Positions 37,583-47,565 of a DNA stretch of 64,000 nt are shown piece after piece (the stretch's first letter is position 1; every line of letters begins with the position of its first letter). Made by a program: the position numbers and the translations under genes. Source of the DNA: Cryptomeria japonica (taxonomy: Eukaryota > Streptophyta > Pinopsida > Cupressales > Cupressaceae); NCBI RefSeq assembly GCF_030272615.1, contig NC_081407.1:269671870-269735869 (forward strand), given 5' to 3'. Under the pieces are notes generated by a model. That model saw only the letters and a list, made by a program, of their open reading frames with translations. It had not been told where the DNA came from and did no database searches.

Positions 37583-39275
37583 TGATAAAATAGCTTTGAT
37601 TCTGGGTAGACAACTGAGAGGGGGGTGAATCAGTTGCCACAAAAACTTACATAATTTATTATTCTCAAATCGAATAATTAGACATGAAAGCATGAATCAA
37701 CAACACATCATGAACACACATAACACCAATATTTTTGACATGGAAAACCCATTTAAGGAAAAAAACCATGGTGGGAACCTACCCACAATGATATAATACC
37801 TTGTTAGGAGTAAATGAAATATTACAATGGGGAATGCACATGCATTTAGGCACACTGCCTAGAGTTCACTGCTCAAAAACAACAAAGGGCTACAACCCTG
37901 AGAAGGCTCGCTGCCTTACAAAACATTCAAATTATATCCAGAAGATCATGAACTGATGAAATAACATCTCCTCATGCCTAGTTACAGTTCTAGTTAAGCA
38001 CATAACCCAAACTCTGCTCTGTCACACTTCTTCACACTTCTTCGTACTTCTTCTCTTGTACTGAAAGATTAAATCATTGTTCGCACACACAGATGATACC
38101 TCTCTCGTGACTATTGCATGTATGTATACAAATCATCAATCTATATTTCAAGGTCATCTCAACATTCATTACACAAATTACCAGACACGCTACAACATAA
38201 CATGTGGACCAAAACAATGTCGACTAAGACACAATATGGATCTAAATCAACACCTCGAACATGAAACACCTCCAAGAATTAAGCCATGGATATATGTTAC
38301 ATGATACAATCATGAATGTTGCATAACACGAACATGAACACCACTGGATCAAGAAGATAATCAATAACATGCACAACGATCGATGCGGGCCATCAACATG
38401 AATAGAACACGATCTAAAAATATCCACAAGTATTATGAATTACCACAAAAACAACCACAACATCACCACTTACTAGAGTCTTCATTATCATTATGTTGAA
38501 CCTCAAGAACACCAACTATATCGACTGTCAAACTAAAAGATTCACTTGCGGACCTCCAAATCATGAATCATTTGAATGAAAGACACACATGAATGTCCCA
38601 AATGCTCTGCCAAATCTGCAAACCAAGATATTGCAATTCTGAAGCAATGCATAGCAAAATCTAAAGTACTGATCAACATAAACAACTGAATACCAACCAC
38701 AATACCGGATCTCATAACTCAATCAAATCACCATGTGGACCATTGAAACTTCTCTTGAATCAACTAGAGATACTTATCTCAAAACCCTTTAATCTAGAAC
38801 AACTCATCTACAACACACTAGCCAAACCAACTCATTTAATCTGACTGCAACACTAGAACACATAGAGGAATATGTTGACATCAATGACAATACATCATTC
38901 CAACAAACTTCTCAGCAATATCCAACTTCATTCAGGGTGTCCAACTTCTTCCAAATCTCATGAGCAATCTACAATTCCATAACATTTGTCATCTCATAAT
39001 CAATCAAGGCACTCAACAATGCTTCCTTAGCCCTAATATTGCATTCAACTTCCTTTATCTCATCCGGAGTTGAAGGTCCATTTGCAGGAATAGTATACTT
39101 GTTCTTTGTAATAGTCTAGTAAGCTTTGCCAACGCATCTCAGAGGATAATCCATGTGGCTCTTCCAAAGAGAGCAGTTAGTACCATCAAATCTCAAATTT
39201 CCCTTCTTGTAAGATGCCATCCCAGATCACCTCAATCGGTTAAGCTTCTCCAAAGGAACCTGCTCTGATACCAAT
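37583..39275 (-). repeat. Array unit 7 (sister of unit 5)
   Basis: Its gag start (minus from about 39222) is directly downstream of the element's own 5' LTR and primer-binding site (39261-39273), so this copy is the original position of gag. Confidence 0.9.
39261..39273 (-). other. Primer-binding site (initiator tRNA-Met type) of the copia element
   Basis: Minus strand TGGTATCAGAGCA begins two bases after the LTR. The same site is repeated in every array unit (for example 29212-29224). This is the usual plant copia primer site. Confidence 0.85.
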
Positions 39276-40639
39276 TGATAAAATAGCTCCGATTCCGGGT
39301 AGACAACTGAGAGGGGGGGTGAATCAGTTGCTACAAAAACTTACATAATTTATTATTCTCAAATTGAATAATTAGACATGAAAGCATGAATCAACAACAC
39401 ATCATGAACACACATAACACCAAGATTTTTGATGTGAAAAACCCGGTCAAGGGAAAAACCAGGGTGGGAACTTACCCACAATATGATGATACTCTATTAG
39501 AAGTATTAGAAATATTACAATGGAGAATGCACATGCATTCAGGCACACTGACTAGAGCTCACTGTTGAAAAACAACAAGGGAAACAACCTAGGGAAAACT
39601 CATTGTCTTACAAATAGATTCAGATCACATCCAAAGGATCATGAATTGAAAAAAATAACATATCCTAATGCCTGGTTACCATTTCGGTTAAGAACATAAC
39701 AACTTATTCTTCTTCACACTTATTCTCTACCCCCAAAAGATTAATACATTATTCGCTTATACACTCATCCATGACACTCAATTACAAATATATTATATTT
39801 TTATACTTGACATCAATCTTGTGAAGATCAACAAGGTCGGCTCAACACACACCGCCTAATTACAAAAATATAACCTCACACACTACAATATTACATGCAG
39901 ACCAAGCAATGTCAGCTAAGACATAGCACAAACCCATATCACACTCCTCAAACACGAAACACCTCCAAGAATTATGCATCGAACATCCGCAACATACTAC
40001 AAGCATCTGTTTGGCCAAAATAATGAAGAACACTAACACTCTATAAAAATCACCAATCACGATCACAACGATCAATGCGGACCACCAACACAAAAGGAAC
40101 ACAATCTAGAAACATCCACAAGTATTATGAATTACAACTACAACATCTGCATCAACACAAATTACTAGAGTTGCATCATCATTATACCGAACTTCAAGAA
40201 CACTAACTGCAATGACTATCAACCTTGAAAAATAACTTGTGGAGCTTCAAACCACAAACCACTTGAATTGAAGAGACACATCAACATCCCAAACACATCT
40301 CTGGATCCGTGGATCGAGATATTACAATGCAGATCAATGTAGATCAGAATATTGACACTCTGTCATAATTGAACAACAGAAAACCCATCCACAACATAGA
40401 TATCCATAACTCACTCAAATCTTCATGCAGACCTCTGGAAATTGCACTGAATCAACTGCGAACAATCCTCTACAAACCCTTTAATCTGCAAACTCTGATT
40501 ATCAACATGTTGAACAAACCAACTCACTGATCTCAACTGCATCACTTTCATAGACATAAATATGTTGACATCAATGACAACACATCTCTAGATATCTCTA
40601 AAGCACATATATGCAACATACTTACAACAATCTCCAACA
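39276..40639 (-). repeat. 5' LTR of the copia element
   Basis: TGATAAAATAGCTCCGATTCC ... CAACAATCTCCAACA, 1364 bp, flanked on the right by AGGTG. Its right two-thirds match the 3' LTR and differ from the array LTRs; its left ~120 bases match the array LTRs of units 2-7. Inverted repeat CAACTGA/TCAGTTG at 39304-39310 and 39324-39330. Confidence 0.9.
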
Positions 40640-40644
40640 AGGTG

Positions 40645-41408
40645 GAGGTTGACTGGCAAAGGGTGAACTACCCAAAAGAGAACAAATAAACAAAATAAAC
40701 TAATATAGTTGAATCTCTCATATGCATGGAGTGCAATTCCAATTAAGCTCAATAGATAGACTTCGTACACTTCATTCGCTCTTCAATTATCTACTTCAAT
40801 CGCACGTCATATATGATCTCAATGTTGCACTTCTATCTCTATATCTCTCTCTATTTCTCTATCTTTCCATGTATCACATCAAAGGTATTTCTCATATCGC
40901 ATCAAAAGAATACATCACTTATATATACCGATTTAAATATCAAGTCAATCATACATGCCTTACAAAGAAAATTTACATAGGTCGGCCAAGGATATAACAC
41001 TTTAAGTAAATGCTAACTGGATTACACACATTATCCACAATTCTTAATCATGTCCCAAAGCCGCAAGATAAAATATAATCAACAAATGAAATGCGAATGT
41101 CTTAGAGACAAATTATACTGCTCTGAAGAAATAGTGCAACTAATAGACTAAATTATCAAACCATGTAACTCACCTTTCAGAGATCCACAACATGTACAAA
41201 ATAGGATATAGGTATCTGATAATCATGAGTGTACTACCCAAACCACAAACCTATATTTGTAAATACTGATCAACATGGAGAAAAACATGATGGACAGAGT
41301 CACCGAAATACTAGAGCAACAACAAAACAAGTCAACAAAAGTATGTTGATATTAATGACAACTGGTAGCCTCACAACATTCTCATTCATCAATGACAAAA
41401 CTCCAATA
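40645..41408 (-). repeat. Right part of the split solo LTR
   Basis: Resumes with GAGGTTGACTGGCAAAGG directly after the AGGTG duplication and ends CTCCAATA before GTTTT. With the left part the LTR is about 1063 bp. No internal region is present, so it is solo. Confidence 0.82.
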
Positions 41409-41413
41409 GTTTT

Positions 41414-41491
41414 GGGGACCCATATTGCATTTTCATATTACTCTTGCTTCATTTTCATAATAATTTCTCCCTAAGTTGAACTTAAGAGGGA
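41414..41491 (+). other. 3' end of an old plus-strand element, with polypurine-like tract
   Basis: GAACTTAAGAGGGA immediately precedes the TGTTAGTG that starts the LTR. Before the solo LTR insertion this was contiguous with the sequence ending at 22856. Confidence 0.45.
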
Positions 41492-42030
41492 TGTTAGTGT
41501 GAATGAGGTTATTTCATATCTACTTGTTAGTGGAAACCTATCCACATGTTAAATTTACTTAGGTCTTGGCTTGCATTTAATATTTAATATTTACTATTGG
41601 AACCTATAAATTTAGTTGTCCTTATATCTTAGGTGGAATTCTAAAAGTTTTCTTATAATAGGGCCATGCCTTATTATTTACTTTTAGATGCATAGGTCAT
41701 TTAATATTTTCCTTAGGCATTTATTATTTTGCATTGAACATTTAATGTTTTTTATCAAGGGAAGTTGTCCCTACATCATCAAACCTTGCCTATATATACA
41801 AGGTGCTTGTACATTGTATCATATCTCATTTCATTTTTCTCATTGAGTAATATCAATCTCAATATATTTATGCAAGGTCATGTTGCAATTTTCTCTTGTG
41901 GAAGGTATGTTTCTTGGTTGATCCTTTGAAGTTTGCAACTTCATTATGGGTTCATTATCAAATGTTCAACACTTTATGACTCATGGTGTGTATGGAACAC
42001 CAACATGTGTCAGATGATGATCCCTCAACA
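41492..42030 (+). repeat. Probable plus-strand 3' LTR of the old host element
   Basis: Starts TGTTAGTGTGAATGAGG after a purine tract and probably ends CCCTCAACA. A TATA box (TATATATACA, 41791-41800) lies 300 bp in, followed by the sort of R/U5 sequence seen in copia LTRs. The right end is uncertain; I did not find the partner LTR. Confidence 0.5.
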
Positions 42031-44145
42031 TGTTGTTTGTTGATGTTATTGATTTATAATGTGTGTGTATACTATTGTGTCAAGTTCCCTATGAGGACTT
42101 GGTGTACTCTATTGTGATGAAATTTCCTGGTATGTATGTGAGATGGTATTATGCCTATTTTTACTTTGCTTAATATAATGATTTGAGAGATATTATCAAA
42201 TGTGGATTAAATGTAGTGATAAACTTAAGATGTTTTGATATATTAATATTTATGTTGAAATGAAATGATAATATGATGTGGACCAATTAAATGAAATGAA
42301 ACTCCATGTGATGTTGAACCCCATTGGGTGAATTTTCCTATGCTTTGGCTAATATGAACATGCATGGGTACACTTGACTTTTGTGGAGTGATTACAGGTA
42401 CAGGGTATCAACTTCACTTGTATCCACAAGTCTAAGCATACCCCAATAGTGGTTATATGGGATATGCCACATTGACCATAACTATTTGTCCCTAACCCAC
42501 CACACTCAATTTGAGTACAATTTCGTATTATTGTGTTCTGTAATTATCCCAGATAGTGTGGTCGGTAGCATTTTAGAAACCTTAAACCTATGCAGATGCT
42601 TAGTAAATGAGTGTCTAATAATTTTATGCAATTTTATATTTTCATAAATTTAACTAAAAATGCTCTATGATTTAAAATTGTTATTTAATATTGAAATTGC
42701 AATGTGGAGTATATACGTTTGTTTATTATGTGTTTGGAAAATTAAGGCAAACAAATTAGTTGGAATTTTAAAAGGAATTATTTTAATTAATTTTATTTCA
42801 AAATTATGAAAAAGTGTTTTGGGGGTTAACGACAAAATAAAGTTCCTTTTATACTTAGTCTTGTTTTGGGGGTTAAAAATACAAAAAAAAATTTAAAGAA
42901 AAATGGGGAGAAAAACACTCCTTTGAGAAGAATTTTTTTTTGTTAATTTTGGGAGCAATTATGCACCAAATTGGATGGGATGGGTTGCATATGGTTAGCA
43001 ATTAAGTGGAAATGCTTGCTTCATTTGTGTGTGCTTTCTTTTCTTGTTCTCAAAGTTCTTTCTATTTGAATTCCATGACTCAAAAAGGTATTTTTTTAAT
43101 TCATCCATTATAATTCATTTTATTTTTAAAAATTTTTTGTAGTTACATCTAGAAGATATTAGTATGCATTATTTCCCTTCGTTTCTTTCTATCTGGTAGT
43201 GTAGGAATTTATTTATGAAAATTTTGATAATTTTTCAAATTATGGGGTTACCATGCCCAATTTTTTTATAAAATGATGAAATTGTGAATTTTATGTTAAG
43301 AGTTTGTTGTTGGGTAGGTTTAGAGAAAAATGGTATCTTTAGAATTTTTTAAATTCAAAAATTAAATTTCCAAGCTTTTCTTTAATGGAGTTTTGGGAAT
43401 TCTATGGTTTTTCCTATGTTAAATTTGTTGCGAAATTTGAATTCTCAAAGTATTTTTTGATGTTTTGAAATGTAGGAAAAGAAATTTTCCTATGTAATTT
43501 TGGTTTAAAACCAATGGGCTCTTTATATTTTTTATTTTTTTAAAAATAAAATTTTATGAAATTTGAAGTTATTTTAATGGAGTTTGAAGAAATTTCCTAG
43601 TTTTTGTGATTTTTGTGAAATTGAGAAAAACGTGAATTTGATGAAGGTAATGATGGATAATTATGTGGAGGTATAGATATATACCTTATAAAATGTGAAA
43701 TTGGGATCCATTTGGATCTTGTCATATATGTTTTTTGTGAATTGAACAATTTGCCAATGTGATGTGAAGACTTGTGAAATCACATTGTTTAATTTTAATT
43801 TCATTTTTTTTAGTGAATGTGATGAGCCTACAACGAAGGTATTAGAGTCAATGATGGGAGTGGCATCCAATGGAAGTCAAGGCATAAAGGGGCCACCAAG
43901 ATAACCCATTGGGAAGTTATGGTAATAAGTGAAAACTAATGAAACATGATTAACAATGAACCAAGATAATGTGTGCCCCTTGCATGCCTTAAGTGCTTGT
44001 AAAGACTAAGGATGACTTGGGAAGACCTGACCATCTGTGGGGCATTTATTTGTTAAGATCGAGTCTCTTAATTTTTTATAGAGGACTATTGGCATTTCAG
44101 TAGAAAGAAAGATCGTTAGCATTTCAATAAGGATATTGAGAAGGT
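42031..44145. other. No gene seen; AT-rich
   Basis: About 2.1 kb with long T and A runs and no ORF with a recognisable domain on either strand. Confidence 0.6.
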
Positions 44146-45568
44146 TGTTGGAGATTATTGATATAACTGAAGAAGGATGATTACTATCTTTATAACATTG
44201 TTTTGTCATTGATGTCAAGAAATTGATTTTCTGATTCAGTATGATGTTGCCATATCTTAAGAAGTATGTTTTGATGAGTATTAAGTGGTCGGTAAGTGAC
44301 ACGGAAAGAATGTGATGAATAAGGGGAGAAATAAGTTATTCAATGGGCAACTACTACCGAGTTAGACAATGATGAGATCATGATGTTTAGATTGTTTTTA
44401 TATCCTACAAATGTTGTTGATTGTAAGGCTAATACTATACTATGTCACCGAGCAAAGAACCTAGTCGGTAAACCCTAAGGTTATCGATATCGGTTAATGA
44501 AGGCGGAATGTCTACCGAGTAAAGTTTAGTATTTACCAAGTTGCAACCGAGTTATGACAGATCATATTGGATGAATACAAGCATTATTTAATGAAGCACA
44601 ATGATGAGCTGGAGTTGATTAAATGATTGGTATGTCGTGCATGAAGTTTGTTAAGGATATATGGCAATGAAAGATCGGGAGGAAGATCTATAGCTCAGAT
44701 TGAACCGCAATAACCTTGTGCAAGTTCCAAGAAAGGAATGCAAGTCCCAAGGCAAGGTAAAATGTTTTCAGATCGAAGGATACATTGAACCTGGTCAAGT
44801 TTGAAGATCTGATGGCTAAGATTGATCATGGGAAATGTGATCAAGGAGATTAAGCGGTTATAATTGTTTATAAATAAGGAATTGTTGATGAACAATGCAT
44901 GCGGGCAAGTGTAAGCACAAGGATGCTACATAGTGATTATCGAGCACAGAAGCCTGAAGACCTGTTTTGAATAACAGAGTAAGGAGCCCAGCAGAGGGAC
45001 AAGATAAGTCCTATGACAAGATTGTTTTGAGTAAATAAGAATCTGCTTTAGCATTTTAGATGTGAAGTTGCAGATATATATTATTACTGTTGTTTATTCT
45101 ATAAGTAACAGGAAATCTCTTAACCGAGTGGACCTAGCAGTCTTATTTGTAAATCCTCTAGCAAGGTGACATTCTAGTTGAGTGTTTGAAATCCTTTAAC
45201 AAGGTCACTTCTAACAAAGTGAAGATTCTAACAGATCTGAGGGAAATCCCTTAACTAGGTCACATCTAGCAATGTGTTTGTAATCTTTAACAGGATTTGC
45301 TTTTAACCGAGCATACTCTAGAAGAGTATATTTCTTAGTGGATCTAAAATCCCACAGTGGTTTTTCCTTATTTGGGTTTCCACATTAAATCTGGTGTTAT
45401 ATGTGTTATGATGATTACGTGTTTATAAGTTAGCATGTTTAGCAGTTTTTGGTTATATTGCTGAAGTATAAGTTACCGAGGTTGAATTTGTTGATTTTAT
45501 GGAAGATTAAGGTTGTATGATTGACCCACCCCCCCCCCCCCCCCCCCCCCTCTCATCTTGTTAAGCTA
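44146..45568 (+). repeat. Plus-strand copia-type LTR with a 22-C run
   Basis: Starts TGTTGGAGATTATTG and has CATTGATGTCAAGAAA near its start, like the other copia LTRs here read in their own sense. A C-run of about 22 (45529-45550) followed by TCTCATCTTG occupies the place of the CCCCCCTCTCAGT motif. It is followed at 45569-45581 by TTGGCATCAGAAC, a worn tRNA-Met primer site. No gag follows, so the element is truncated or the LTR is solo plus a few bases. Confidence 0.7.
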
Positions 45569-45581
45569 TTGGCATCAGAAC

Positions 45582-46216
45582 TTTACAACTACTTAATTTT
45601 GTGTGAACCATCCCTTCAAGCAGCGTGATGACACTCCCCTTTTTTTCTCTCTAACATCTAACCCTTGAGTACTTGAGTAGCACCTAAAAGATATTTATAC
45701 CTTTCTTGTGGGCATTGACTTATTAATACTTATGTGATTGTCATGTATTCTTAGATTTTGTGTGTTCATCATACCTTCAATGTTGTGTATTATTCGTGTT
45801 TGAATGAGTGTTGTACCTCTCATCATGTGTCTCATGTGTGTGTGTGTGTGTGTCTTTGGCCTTGTGACTATTTCCTAACATGGAGGGAGTAGATCTTATA
45901 ATTTCGTGTGCTTGGGTGGTGTATACATTGTCATTGGGGTCCAAATGATAGTAGATCGAGATTATTTAGTGACCTCATATATCATTCATGATTTTCAATT
46001 GTTTCTTTGAAATGTAACATGTATGTTGAAAGGACATTTGAGTCCTCTTATAATGTAGCATTATTTCATGAATTTATCGTTGATATGGATGTATTTGTAT
46101 TTGATATTTTATGATGCTTATGTATATGGATCACTATTGCATGTCTTTGTGTTGGATTTGAGCATGATTTCTTTGTGAATTAATCAAGTTGCTTATGATT
46201 GTTTAAGGTAAATGAA
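45582..46216. other. No gene seen; includes a (TG)n tract
   Basis: A TG dinucleotide run at about 45834-45854; otherwise unrecognised. Confidence 0.6.
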
Positions 46217-47551
46217 TGTAACAACTTGTATTTTGGGCTATAATGAACCTAAGGTTCATTGTGTCATCTTGGATGGTGTTGTAGGCCCACCATACCCTCA
46301 TCTTGTGTCCTAGTGGAATTTTGAGTGGCATTGTGAATTTTTTGCATCTTTTTGCACCCTCTTCTAGAGTGTTGTGAAGTGCCATAATTGTATTTATTTG
46401 CATATTTTGGCTTAGCGAAGGAGTTTGGAGAGTTGGTGAGGTGCCCTCAGTCCCCCACATCTTCTCCTTTTGCATTTTGGAGGTGTCTAGCACCTAGAGG
46501 ATTCATTTTTTGATTCCTTCACCTAAGTCATTTTTTATCATTTTCAAGCTACTATAGCACCGTGGGCCCTTATGGGTGTGTCCTCTACATTTGGGGTGTC
46601 TTGGTTACCAATCCCTAATTATAGATTGCTCACTAGTCAAGACAATAGTGCACTGTTAGGAATACAACGTATAGCCATAAATCCAGCATGAAATTTGGAA
46701 ACCAATAGAACATGCTAGTGTCCTCCCTAAGTATTAGTGTCCTATCTGGATGTCCACTTTTGCAGTTCGGTTGCTTGAATGCAAATGTCAATCATTCATT
46801 GAGGTGACCTAGCTGGTGGAAGTCGGTTCCCTTAGTTTTCAAAGTCTACCTAGGCTATTATGGTGATGATGAGTGTCTTATAGTAAGATTTATGATATCT
46901 CCTTGCCTTGGGAAGTGTGTCATTTTCATGGAAATGAATCGCCATCCTTTCGTTCAATGGAGAGTTGTGTCCACCTAGTTGAGAGACCTCTTGTGTAGGT
47001 TACACCTCATGTTGCAGGTTGGTTATTAGTAATGTTGAGTGGGCTGGAGGTAATTAGGCCCTCATCCTACTCCCTTGTCTCTAAAATCGGTAGATTCATC
47101 ATCTAGCCAATCATTCGAGGCTCCCAGACTTCCTTTGTTGGTGTCAATCTTCTGAGTGTGTCATAAGTGTTTTGACCTTGAGTTGGTAAGAATGGTTTGA
47201 TGTGGATTGGAGGTTCACGATTCCCTCATTCCATCCTAGTGTCATTTATGAGAGAATGTGATCATGGATTATGTCTATCATTGTCAAGATGTCATCCTTT
47301 CTCTCTCTCTCACCATTTCATAGTGGTGATTCGTCACATGGTTGTCATGCTTTTGTTGTTGCCACCTTGATTTTATAATGGTAAGGTCTTGTGTAGTCAT
47401 TATTCAATGTTGTAGTGTTCTCATGACACTTGTGCACATGTTCTAGTGTAAATGTGACATGTGTTTATTATATGTATTGTTTCATTGGTTGTCATTTCAA
47501 AAAAAAATATTCTACCGAGTTTTGTCTTGGTCCTTCAAATAGGGCATTACA
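46217..47551 (+). repeat. Plus-strand LTR, 5' position, with primer-binding site
   Basis: TGTAACAACTTG ... GGGCATTACA with matching inverted ends TGTAA/TTACA, 1335 bp. It is followed by CTTGGTATGATAGCCCG (47553-47565 fits a diverged TGGTATCAGAGC). The downstream 1.5 kb shows no gag, and no second LTR was found. Confidence 0.6.
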
Positions 47552-47565
47552 CTTGGTATGATAGC

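Larger units (their letters stand above)
27545..39275 (-). repeat. Tandem array of seven LTR + PBS + gag-5' units inside the copia gag
   Basis: Unit starts (plus coordinates) are 27545, 29227, 30918, 32610, 34250, 35943 and 37583; lengths 1682, 1691, 1692, 1640, 1693, 1640 and 1693. Each unit is an LTR of about 1.33 kb, then (minus-strand sense) a primer-binding site TGGTATCAGAGC and the start of gag (MASYKKGNL...). The array abuts the element's own 5' LTR at 39276. Units 4 and 6 share a 54-bp in-frame loss in gag. Units 4+5 and 6+7 are both 3333 bp and share private changes. LTRs of units 2-7 start with TGATAAAATAGCTC like the 5' LTR, while unit 1 starts TGTTAGCAACAAGG. Confidence 0.93.
23161..40639 (-). 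mobile_element. Ty1/copia retrotransposon with an internal tandem array
   Basis: LTRs at 23161-24529 and 39276-40639 are similar along their length and the element is bounded by the perfect duplication AGGTG (23156-23160, 40640-40644). Minus-strand order: 5' LTR, tRNA-Met-type primer-binding site, start of gag, the seven-unit array, rest of gag, protease/integrase/RT/RNase H remnants, polypurine tract, 3' LTR. pol is internally deleted and carries stops (several are CAG to TAG), so it is defective. Without the array the element would be about 5.7 kb. Confidence 0.92.

Noticed and set aside
28030-38304. Plus-strand frame of 75 codons (starting MFAHTDD) repeated in every array unit, plus other conserved plus-strand frames
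   Set aside because: They lie in the LTR on the strand opposite to the element, have no domain, and are conserved only because the units are young copies.
27545-39275. CRISPR-like array or gene-cluster reading of the periodic repeats
   Set aside because: Units are 1.7 kb, are LTR plus gag, and lie in a plant retrotransposon.
43661-44302. Minus-strand frames 43661-43870 and 44006-44302
   Set aside because: No recognisable domain; the latter overlaps the start of an LTR on the other strand.
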